DNA of 16,558 nt from Methanobacteriota archaeon. GTDB taxonomy: Archaea > Halobacteriota > Methanosarcinia > Methanosarcinales > Methanoperedenaceae. This document shows, one piece after another, positions 6,961 through 13,439 of the stretch; position 1 is the stretch's first letter, and every line of letters begins with the position of its first letter. The stretch is taken from positions 1 through 16,558 of the forward strand of contig JAHIFK010000072.1 in the NCBI GenBank assembly GCA_018900975.1. The letters run 5' to 3'. A program made the translations under genes and the position numbers. The notes beneath the pieces were generated by a model. That model made no database searches, was not told the origin of the DNA, and saw nothing but the letters and a program-made list of their open reading frames with translations.

Positions 6961-7136
6961 CACGGGACAGAAATTTCCCATAGCGTCAAGTTAGTCTTGG
7001 GACTTTTTAAATATATAACTAAATTTTTTATTTTATAAGTCTCACCCCATCCTTAAAATTTCAATAAAATCAAAAAGAAAAAAAATGAATTCAACAGTTG
7101 TCAGGGTTTAGAAAATGGTATCCATCTAAACGAATG

Positions 7137-7441
7137 GAACGCGGATGACGCGGATTGCGCGGATATTCACGGATTTGGGAGTTCTACTTCTGATATTTCC
7201 TTTCTTTCATTTGAGAAGATCGCTCTTTTGAAATCTGGTTTTTTACCAAAATTAAGCAAAAGCCCGACTTGTTTATTGGTAGCTTTTAGATAATTGATCA
7301 ACTGAGCCTCATTTTCATCCCTCAAACCCTCAGCCGCTTTTATTTCTAAAATTATCAGATCATTTCTGAATACAACATAGTATCTCCTTTTTATTGGACA
7401 CCGGATAATTCGATCCGCGGGCATCCGCGTCATCCGCGTTC
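7137..7441. mobile_element. Unit bounded by 19-bp inverted repeats and holding a GxxExxR relic
   Basis: gaacgcggatgacgcggat at 7137-7155 is repeated perfectly in inverted orientation at 7423-7441. Each arm is part of an array of 9-10 bp units ending in CGCGGAT (left arm aacgcggat, gacgcggat, tgcgcggat; the right arm has a third, 10-bp unit). The 267 bases between the perfect arms hold the fragment of a GxxExxR gene. No transposase is present, so any movement would need help from elsewhere. The repeat pair is seen directly; mobility is inference. Confidence 0.5.
7167..7400 (-). pseudogene. GxxExxR-family protein, C-terminal remnant
   Basis: The frame gives DLIILEIKAAEGLRDENEAQ followed by LINYLKATNKQVGLLLNFGK and FKRAIF. 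These are the last 60-65 residues of the GxxExxR family (TIGR04256, about 120-130 residues, related to PDDEXK nucleases). The N-terminal half with the defining GxxExxR motif is missing. The frame upstream of about 7400 is translated from the inverted repeat itself (MTRMPADRIIR) and is not protein homology. The retained ExK-like segment (LEIKA) belongs to the nuclease-like core, but the fragment is unlikely to be active. Function of the family is not established. Confidence 0.7.
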
Positions 7442-7791
7442 TATTTCGTTGGCACTTTTTTATACTCTTAGATAGAGCATTGTGAAAGTAATAAAATTTG
7501 TTTTTATTGATACCTGTTTTTCAATCTATATTAGGGGTATAAGCAAGTCTGGAAGCCATTTATTGATGGTTATTTATAAAATCCAAGCGAATCATGACGC
7601 TATGGGAAATTTCAATATCGCGCAGGAAAGATATATCCTGGAGGTTAATGACCATTCACTCCTAATGGGTTGTTATCATAATAGTTATAATGACAAAATG
7701 GGGCTACCGAATGTGAATTTTTTCAGGGTTTTATATGCAAGGAACAGACAGTTTTATATTTTAGTAAGTACTATTAAACTGCGGTGACGTT
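7442..7791. other. Gene-poor stretch before the surface-protein gene
   Basis: About 350 AT-rich bases. A frame of 101 codons (GTG at 7482 to a stop at 7785-7787) is open on the plus strand, but it has no ribosome site, no recognisable domain and no coding bias, and I do not accept it as a gene. The right end carries the signals of the next gene: a TATA-like ttttatatttta at 7751-7763 and a GGTGAC ribosome site at 7782-7787. Confidence 0.5.
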
Positions 7792-8376
7792 ATGAACCGA
7801 TCGAAATCAGCTCTGGCTTTAATATTCATTGGAATGCTAATCATTTTTAATACTCCGTATGCTGCTGCTGCCGCCCCTTCGGTTTACAGGATCTGGGTAG
7901 ATGACTATTACGGGTTCTACCAGGTGCGTAATATTGAGCCAGGCAATATCTCTTTTAAATATGAGAATTATACACTCAATATTAATGTCAGTGATAATGT
8001 CATATGGGAGAACCAGGCGTATAATAATAATGCACTTACCATCGTGAGCGAACAGAACTTATGGAACAGTACATCAGGATATCTGAGATACAACTACAGG
8101 TCTTTTAATTATACTTTCATTCAGCCAGGTACGTATCAGATATCTATTAAAGAGGAGCCTCGCCTCCGCCATCAGACGATTGTGGTGGCTCCAGTTGAAA
8201 CTCCGACGGTCACCACTCCACCGCCAACTCCGACCGAAACAGAGACAGTCATCATGACGACATCAGTTGCACAGACACCTGCAGCACCTTCGCCAGAGTT
8301 CAATCTATGGTATATTCTGCTGGCATTTATTGCAGTTGCGGGAATAGTTGTATTCATGTTATTAAAGAAAAAATAG
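7792..8376 (+). CDS. Membrane-anchored surface protein with cupredoxin-like domain
   Basis: A 194-residue protein. Residues 1-27 are a signal peptide (basic start, then ALALIFIGMLII, cleavage likely after AAAA). Residues 28-132 are a beta-rich domain with several N-x-S/T sites. The segment DNVIWENQ, then LTIVSEQ, then FNYTFIQPGTYQISI and HQTIVV follows the strand order of cupredoxins. The usual copper ligands are not there: Leu stands for the first His, and the Cys-His loop reads ISIKEEP. A Thr/Pro-rich linker (about 135-165) and one membrane helix (about 170-190) with a KKK tail follow, so the domain faces outside. The start has a strong GGTGAC ribosome site 4 bases upstream. The fold is inferred from pattern only and the role is unknown. 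Confidence 0.7.
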   Translation: MNRSKSALALIFIGMLIIFNTPYAAAAAPSVYRIWVDDYYGFYQVRNIEPGNISFKYENYTLNINVSDNVIWENQAYNNNALTIVSEQNLWNSTSGYLRYNYRSFNYTFIQPGTYQISIKEEPRLRHQTIVVAPVETPTVTTPPPTPTETETVIMTTSVAQTPAAPSPEFNLWYILLAFIAVAGIVVFMLLKKK

Positions 8377-8571
8377 TGAATAATAACCCGAAATTACCTT
8401 CAAAACAGGCATAAGTATAAAAGGACACCCGTTATTATCAGGATTTAATAACTATTAAGTGGTACATTAACCTAAACTTATGTAAAGTTGTTTTTATAGC
8501 TCTTAATTGTTCTAAAATATGAATTAAAGAGGTTAATAAGAATTAGCATTACGCTTTTTCAAAATGAAATT

Positions 8572-9768
8572 ATGGAAAGTTTTAAAAATCTAGGCATCAG
8601 TGAGCCTGTTTTAAGGTCAATATCTGATGCGAAATTTGAAAGTCCCAGCGAGATACAGGAAAAATCAATACCTTTGATCATTGCCGGGAAAGATGTAATT
8701 GCAGGGTCTGCAACTGGTTCAGGAAAGACGCTTGCATTTGGTTCCGGTATTATTCAGAGTTCCGAAAAAGGAAAAGGGCTTCAGGCCCTGGTCCTGGTTC
8801 CCACAAGAGAACTGGCCGAGCAGGTAGCAAAGGCTATAACGCAATTCTCGAAGTACAGGCCCCTGGGAATTATTGCTGTCTACGGCGGCGTAGGTATCAA
8901 TCCGCAGATACAAGGGTTACGGACAGCGGATGTCGTGGTGGGAACGCCAGGCAGGTTACTCGACCATATCGCAAGGAATACCATCAAACTGGGCAGGGTA
9001 AAAATCCTTGTGCTTGATGAAGCAGACCGGATGTTCGATATGGGTTTTAAGGACGATGTAGAGAAAATCATCAGGAAATGCCCGCAGGAGCGGCAAACTC
9101 TTCTGTTCTCTGCAACTATCAATAAAGATGTTGTCCGTCTTTCCCGCAGCCACATGAAAAACCCGCTTCAGGTATCGGTTACATCTTTTGTTGACCCGAA
9201 AAAACTGCATCAGATATATTATGATATTGGGGAGGATCTTAAATTCTCTTTACTTGTGCATCTTCTGAAGAATGAGGACTCAAACCTTGTAATGGTTTTC
9301 TGCAATACCAAAAGAAATACTGATAAAGTTGCAAAAAATTTGAAATCTGCAAATATAGATGCCATGGCCATTCACGGCGGTCTGCCCCAGGGCAAACGGA
9401 ACAATATTCTGGAAAATTTCCATTCAGGCAAAGTCTGCGTCCTGGTATGCACAGATGTCGCTGCAAGGGGACTCGATATCCCGCATGTTTCCCATGTCTA
9501 TAATTACGATATTCCCAGGGAAAGCAAGCAGTACATCCACAGAATAGGAAGGACTGCGAGGGCGGGAGCGGAAGGTAAAGCGATAAATATCCTTTCCAGT
9601 AAGGACTATGATAACTTTTCACAGGTATTGAAGGAAAATAATGTGGATATCATTGAAGAGCATTTGCCTGTTATTGAGAAGGTCGCCGCAAGAATGCCGG
9701 AAGGAAGGATGAATAAGCCCATTGTCAGAAAAGTACCGCGAAATAACAGACGCAGGCGGTTGTATTAA
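8572..9768 (+). CDS. DEAD-box RNA helicase
   Basis: A 398-residue helicase with all core motifs in order: Q motif (SEIQEKSIP, Gln29), I ATGSGKT (47-53), Ia PTRELAEQ (77-84), TPGRL (125-129), II DEAD (149-152), III SAT (180-182), IV VFCNTKR, V CTDVAARGLDI and VI HRIGRTARAG (about 322-331). A short basic tail (NNRRRRLY) ends the protein. It unwinds RNA duplexes with ATP. In archaea such proteins serve ribosome assembly, RNA decay and cold adaptation. The 195-base upstream region is AT-rich with a TATA-like box near 8490-8497, so a leader of about 50 bases is possible, as in cold-induced archaeal helicases; that regulation is inference. An out-of-frame ATG at 8564 precedes the start, and no clear ribosome site is visible. 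Confidence 0.93.
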   Translation: MESFKNLGISEPVLRSISDAKFESPSEIQEKSIPLIIAGKDVIAGSATGSGKTLAFGSGIIQSSEKGKGLQALVLVPTRELAEQVAKAITQFSKYRPLGIIAVYGGVGINPQIQGLRTADVVVGTPGRLLDHIARNTIKLGRVKILVLDEADRMFDMGFKDDVEKIIRKCPQERQTLLFSATINKDVVRLSRSHMKNPLQVSVTSFVDPKKLHQIYYDIGEDLKFSLLVHLLKNEDSNLVMVFCNTKRNTDKVAKNLKSANIDAMAIHGGLPQGKRNNILENFHSGKVCVLVCTDVAARGLDIPHVSHVYNYDIPRESKQYIHRIGRTARAGAEGKAINILSSKDYDNFSQVLKENNVDIIEEHLPVIEKVAARMPEGRMNKPIVRKVPRNNRRRRLY

Positions 9769-9776
9769 GTAAAATT

Positions 9777-9806
9777 ATGGGAGAAAAAAAATTAATATCC
9801 TCCCAT
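9777..9806. terminator. Bidirectional terminator between helicase and regulator genes
   Basis: atgggag (9777-9783) pairs perfectly with ctcccat (9800-9806) around an A/T-rich loop. On the plus strand it follows the helicase stop by 8 bases and is followed by a T-rich run. On the minus strand the regulator's stop codon lies in the loop and is followed by about eight T. Both convergent genes can end here. Confidence 0.6.
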
Positions 9807-10169
9807 TTCTTTTAATTTCTCGATCTTTGTCTGCGTTTCGTCAACTGCTTCCATCTGCTGCTTTTCAAGCTGAGCGATTATATCTTTAAAGCTTACCTTG
9901 AGCGAGTATATCTTATATGGTCTGCCTTTCCCAGTCTTTTTCTTTTCGCGCTCATTTATCCAGTCGCGCTCCTTTAATTGCTTCATAGCAATGCTTACTT
10001 CGGGCTGGTGCAGCCTGACAACTCTTTCAAGCTCAACTGAGGTGGCTTCATTCACATTCTGAAGATAACTAAGTGTTCTTGCAATATTTCTGCTCATACC
10101 AATGGCAATAAGCGCATCTGCGATTTCTTCGTCTTTTTCATCTAGCTGTTTTATAATGGCGTTTCTCAT
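9792..10169 (-). CDS. Winged-helix transcriptional regulator
   Basis: A 125-residue protein. Residues about 20-90 form a winged helix: SRNIARTLSYL, then TSVELERVV, the likely recognition helix QPEVSIAMKQLKERDW, and a wing with KKKTGKGRPYKIYSL. The type resembles archaeal ArsR/TrmB-like regulators. A C-terminal helix (about 95-122, KDIIAQLEKQQMEAVDETQT) is likely a coiled-coil dimer contact. No ligand or metal site is visible. The ATG has an AGGAG ribosome site 5 bases upstream, and an imperfect dyad covers that site (10173-10196), suggesting self-repression. The gene is divergent from the HEAT-cyclase fusion across 255 AT-rich bases, so it may control that gene too; this is inference from position. 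Confidence 0.78.
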   Translation of the reverse strand: MRNAIIKQLDEKDEEIADALIAIGMSRNIARTLSYLQNVNEATSVELERVVRLHQPEVSIAMKQLKERDWINEREKKKTGKGRPYKIYSLKVSFKDIIAQLEKQQMEAVDETQTKIEKLKEMGGY

Positions 10170-10172
10170 ATA

Positions 10173-10196
10173 GGCTCCTATAATATATTAGGTGCC
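10173..10196. promoter_or_regulatory. Candidate operator of the winged-helix regulator
   Basis: GGCTCCTA (10173-10180) and TAGGTGCC (10189-10196) are inverted copies matching at 7 of 8 positions, 8 AT-rich bases apart. The left arm contains the regulator's own ribosome binding site. A homodimeric winged-helix protein could bind here and block its own expression. The rest of 10197-10424 is AT-rich promoter-like DNA, with a TATA-like box at about 10378-10386 for the plus-strand gene. Confidence 0.35.
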
Positions 10197-10424
10197 AATA
10201 TTTACTTTTATTATTTTAATCTTTCTATGTTAAAATTGGGATTTAACATATATATCTTTAAATAATTTCAAACAGATTTAGTTGTTTTCTGAAACATTTA
10301 TAAACTGAAATAGATTTTCTGTTTTATAAAAACCTCTGATATCGAAAAACCAAAAATATTATCGGACATATCAATACTTTTATACTCTAACAGGGAATAT
10401 AATAGTCTGACTGAGAGGTAAATC

Positions 10425-11726
10425 TTGTTGTTTAGTAACCCGAAAAAAAAAGCTCAAAATATAATCAATAACATCGAAAAAGGCACAGCGAGTGAATCTA
10501 ATATAATAGATCTCGGTGAAATACTCAATAAAGAACCATCTCTGGTGTCAGAAATAGCGGGGCCACTTCTATCTATTTTGCAGAACTGTGATAAAACATC
10601 CTTAAAATCGGCTATATTGGCCTTAAATGTTGTGGCTGATACAGACACAGGTTTGATATCAGACTACGTTGATGTAATTGCAGGCTGTCTGAAAAAAGAC
10701 CTCCGTTCGGCTGAAATCCTGACCATCCTTGAAATTATTCTCAAGATATATCGAACATATCCGGAAAAGATGAACACTTCAGTTCCGGGATTGTTTGTAT
10801 GCCTTCGAAACATAGATGCAACTGTTCGAGAAAATGCTTATTTTATCCTCGAATCTATTGCTGTGCTTCACCCTGAATTCTTTAAAGGCCATACAAAAGA
10901 ACTGAAACTGGCTTTAGGCGGTCTGAATCTGGACGAAAGGATTTATGCATGCAAGATAATAAAAAATATCGCAAATAAAGATCCAACAATCGTTGAAGAT
11001 TTGTACGAGCTCCTATCATACCTTGAGAGCAATCATCCGTCCCGTGAATTACGTATCGAGGCTGCTGCTGCGATCGATAAATTGAATATAAAGAAAGAGG
11101 TGGAACCGCCCAAAGTCAGGGAAGATCTTTCAGGACCGGGGGAAAATATACCAGTACCTGATCCAGTTGTACTTTTTTCAGAGAAATCAGGAGATCAGCA
11201 TGCGAGGTCTGAAATTGTCCTCAAGAAGATAAAAAATATCGATATATCCTGCAATGATGAAAAAATAGCAGGCACTGATATTAGACTTCCTGTTTTAGAG
11301 TCTGTTTTCAATATTGCCATGGAGATATCCAGAGAAGGAAGAGAGGGGAAACCTGTTGGCACTGCCTTCATAGTAGGAAACTCAAAGGACGTCCTGGCGA
11401 AATCAAAGCAACTGATCCATAACCCGGTTGAATGGACGCCGAATAATGAGAGGATGATCACGAATCCTGAGTTCACTAATACCATCAAGGAGTTGTCTCA
11501 ACTGGATGGCGCCTTCGTGGTAAGCGGTGATGGATTGGTTGAAGCTGCTTGCAGGTTCCTGACAGCAGATGCGAGCAGGGTAGATATCTCAAAAGGCCTG
11601 GGGACAAAGCATTTTTCAGTGGCAGCTATGACAATGGCAACAAAAGCTATTGGAATAGTAGTATCCGAGAGTGGAGGAAAAATAACAATATTCAAGGGTG
11701 GGAAGATATTGGGTTCATTTTCTTGA
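10425..11726 (+). CDS. HEAT-repeat/diadenylate cyclase (DisA_N) fusion protein
   Basis: A 433-residue protein. About residues 8-222 are helical repeats of the HEAT type (for example SLKSAILALNVVADTDTGLI, then TVRENAYFILESIAVLHPEF). About 223-285 is a charged linker. The C-terminal part (about 288-433) is a DisA_N diadenylate cyclase domain: GTAFIVG, the catalytic DGA (361-363) in LSQLDGAFVVSGDG, GLGTKHFSVAAM in place of the usual GTRHRAA motif, and SESGGKITIFKGGKI. Such domains make cyclic di-AMP from two ATP. The protein is cytoplasmic, with no membrane segment. Translation starts at a TTG (10425 or 10428), supported by a GAGAGGT ribosome site at 10413-10419 with no ATG in range. HEAT repeats may bind a partner that tunes the cyclase. 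The domain call is firm; activity is inferred. Confidence 0.82.
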   Translation: MLFSNPKKKAQNIINNIEKGTASESNIIDLGEILNKEPSLVSEIAGPLLSILQNCDKTSLKSAILALNVVADTDTGLISDYVDVIAGCLKKDLRSAEILTILEIILKIYRTYPEKMNTSVPGLFVCLRNIDATVRENAYFILESIAVLHPEFFKGHTKELKLALGGLNLDERIYACKIIKNIANKDPTIVEDLYELLSYLESNHPSRELRIEAAAAIDKLNIKKEVEPPKVREDLSGPGENIPVPDPVVLFSEKSGDQHARSEIVLKKIKNIDISCNDEKIAGTDIRLPVLESVFNIAMEISREGREGKPVGTAFIVGNSKDVLAKSKQLIHNPVEWTPNNERMITNPEFTNTIKELSQLDGAFVVSGDGLVEAACRFLTADASRVDISKGLGTKHFSVAAMTMATKAIGIVVSESGGKITIFKGGKILGSFS

Positions 11727-11754
11727 ACTCGAAATGCTTCAATATGTTGTTGTA

Positions 11755-11828
11755 CGGGCTGGGGGGGATTTGAACCCACGACCGTCGGATTAAGAGTCCG
11801 ACGCTCTACCTGTCTAAGCTACCAGCCC
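11755..11828 (-). tRNA. tRNA-Lys (anticodon CUU)
   Basis: The minus strand folds into a complete 74-base cloverleaf: 7-bp acceptor GGGCTGG/CCAGCCC, D stem GCTT/GAGC with GG in the loop, anticodon stem TCGGA/TCCGA, loop CTCTTAA giving anticodon CTT, 5-base variable loop, T loop TTCAAAT and discriminator G (usual for archaeal Lys). CCA is not encoded and there is no intron. The T stem GTGGG/CCCCC has one U-C mismatch. A TATA-like sequence on the same strand at about 11860-11868 is 32-40 bases upstream. The 3' end faces the end of the cyclase gene, 28 bases away. Confidence 0.95.
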
Positions 11829-11936
11829 AACTGGGCTTTCCTCTAATAATTCTCTCTGAATATATACGTTTCGAAGCCCTTCTGAAAATCTATTTATACA
11901 AACCTGCCGTCTACATTCCCCAGAGGGTGTTTTAAC

Positions 11937-13205
11937 ATGACAAAAACTTCAAAGATATCAGGTTTCTATAAGCTCGATCCAAAAGAAAGACTCAAAGTAG
12001 TATCCGATTTTGCAGGTCTCACGCAGGAAGAGGCAACTTGTATCAGCTCTTCAGGCGCGCTGTCACTTGACGCAGCTGACAAGATGGTTGAGAATCTCAT
12101 CGGAGTGATGGAGGTGCCAATGGGCGTGGCTGTGAATTTCCTCATCAACGGAAAAGACTATCTTATCCCCATGGCGATCGAAGAGCCTTCTGTAATAGCC
12201 GCAGCCAGCAACGCAGCAAAGATGGCACGCGTTGGCGGCGGGTTCACAACGAGCAACACAGGTCCCGTGATGATAGGCCAGATACAGGCCGTGGGCATCG
12301 CAGACCCCGCAGGAGCAAGGATGAGCATACTTGAGAAGAGGGATGAGATAATCAGGCGCGCAAATGTTGTTGACCCTGTACTTGTCAAGTTCGGAGGCGG
12401 CGCCAAGGACGTGGAGGTGCGAGTCATTGATACGCCTGGCGGAAAGATGGTCATCACACACCTGATAGTGGACTGCCGCGACGCCATGGGCGCGAACGCT
12501 GTGAACACGATGGCAGAAACAGTTGCTCCCTATATCGAAGAGCTGACAGGCGGGCGCGTGTACCTGCGCATCATTTCGAATTTCGCTGACAAGCGCATCA
12601 TGAGGGTCAAGGCCGTTTTCACGAAAGAAGCCATTGGCGGCGAGGAGGTCGTGGACGGTATAATCGCTGCGTATAATTTTGCATTCTCAGATCCTTACCG
12701 CGCGGCAACGCACAACAAGGGGATCATGAACGGCGTGACAGCAGCTGTCCTTGCGACAGGTAACGACACAAGGGCCATCGAGGCAGGAGCGCATGTGTAT
12801 GCCTCGCGAAGCGGCACATACAGGCCGCTCTCATGTTACGAAAAGAACTCAAATCGCGACCTTGTTGCCACTATCGAGATGCCTATAGCTGTCGGTCTCG
12901 TTGGCGGAGCCACAAAGACTAACCCGATAGCCCGCTCAGCAGTAAAAATACTGGGCGTAAAGACTGCCACAGAGATGGGCGAGGTTTTCGCGGCTCTTGG
13001 TCTTGCGCAGAATTTCGCTGCTATGCGCGCGCTTGCGACAGAAGGGATACAGAGAGGACACATGGGGCTTCATTCAAGGAACGTTGCTATCCAGGCTGGC
13101 GCGACAGGTGAGCTTGTGGATAAGATCGCTGAGATAATGGTTAAAGAGAAGAAGGTAAGGGCTGACAGGGCAAAAGAACTGCTTGAGGAGATGCAGAAGA
13201 AATAA
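11937..13205 (+). CDS. hmgA: Hydroxymethylglutaryl-CoA reductase, class II
   Basis: A 422-residue protein matching class II (bacterial, Pseudomonas mevalonii-like) HMG-CoA reductase along its whole length. Visible signatures are IEEPSVIAAASNAAKMAR (catalytic Glu at 82/83), DAMGANAVNTMAE (cofactor-binding loop), RAATHNKGIMNG (catalytic Lys261), TGNDTRAIEAGAH (Asp277), GLVGGATKTNP, and a C-terminal flap with GIQRGHMGLHSRN (catalytic His375) before a VRADRAKELL tail. It reduces HMG-CoA to mevalonate, the committed step to archaeal isoprenoid lipids; class II enzymes often prefer NADH. There is no membrane anchor. The ATG has GAGGGTG 7 bases upstream and a TATA box at about 11892-11899. The gene is visibly richer in GC than its neighbours, consistent with, but not proof of, lateral gain. 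Confidence 0.95.
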   Translation: MTKTSKISGFYKLDPKERLKVVSDFAGLTQEEATCISSSGALSLDAADKMVENLIGVMEVPMGVAVNFLINGKDYLIPMAIEEPSVIAAASNAAKMARVGGGFTTSNTGPVMIGQIQAVGIADPAGARMSILEKRDEIIRRANVVDPVLVKFGGGAKDVEVRVIDTPGGKMVITHLIVDCRDAMGANAVNTMAETVAPYIEELTGGRVYLRIISNFADKRIMRVKAVFTKEAIGGEEVVDGIIAAYNFAFSDPYRAATHNKGIMNGVTAAVLATGNDTRAIEAGAHVYASRSGTYRPLSCYEKNSNRDLVATIEMPIAVGLVGGATKTNPIARSAVKILGVKTATEMGEVFAALGLAQNFAAMRALATEGIQRGHMGLHSRNVAIQAGATGELVDKIAEIMVKEKKVRADRAKELLEEMQKK

Positions 13206-13239
13206 AGGCAGGAGGCTTTAAGGCCATATTACTCGTTTA

Positions 13240-13294
13240 GACAGGATCGACAGGATTTACCGGATAAATAGTTATTGGGCCTGTTTATCCTGTC
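13240..13294. repeat. ACAGGAT-unit inverted repeat, copy 1
   Basis: Left arm units gacaggat, cgacaggat, ttaccggat run from 13240; the right arm, read on the other strand from 13294, is gacaggat followed by aaacagg. accggataaatag and acaggataaacag pair with two mismatches to give a hairpin. This lies 35 bases after the HMGR stop. The remaining bases up to the thiL leader (13295-13387) show no feature I can identify. Confidence 0.7.
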
Positions 13295-13387
13295 AAAGAA
13301 GCTATTTATTAGCAATTCTTTACAGCTTGAATATTGTTAACCAATTCAGATATCCGGGAAAATTACAAGTTAATCGAAATCCTCTAT

Positions 13388-13439
13388 AGTAATGGTCGTG
13401 AAGTAATGGTTTTGAAGTAATGGTTGTGATTAATATCTC
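13388..13439 (+). promoter_or_regulatory. Three 14-bp units forming a micro-ORF chain before thiL
   Basis: Three consecutive 14-base units (AGTAATGGTCGTGA, AGTAATGGTTTTGA, AGTAATGGTTGTGA; 13388-13429) end 10 bases before the thiL ATG. Each has an ATG: Met-Val-Val-Lys-stop (13392-13406), Met-Val-Leu-Lys-stop (13406-13420) and Met-Val-Val-Ile-Asn-Ile-Ser-stop (13420-13443). Each stop overlaps the next start (TAATG, TAATG, ATGA), the last being thiL itself. The third unit's GGTTGTGAT also resembles a ribosome binding site. Repeats and frames are seen directly; a regulatory role is inference. Confidence 0.5.

Noticed and set aside
7482..7787. 101-codon plus-strand frame starting at GTG
   Set aside because: It has no ribosome site, no recognisable domain, irregular composition and no coding bias; it ends only because the next gene's ribosome site contains TGA.
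8381..8434. Possible hairpin from aataacccg and cccgttatt after the surface-protein gene
   Set aside because: The two do not pair beyond a few bases when aligned in inverted orientation.
12063..12461. Long minus-strand frames inside the HMGR gene
   Set aside because: They are shadows of a GC-rich coding gene with clear catalytic motifs on the plus strand.
13388..13429. CRISPR-like array
   Set aside because: The 14-bp units are directly adjacent without spacers and no cas gene is present.
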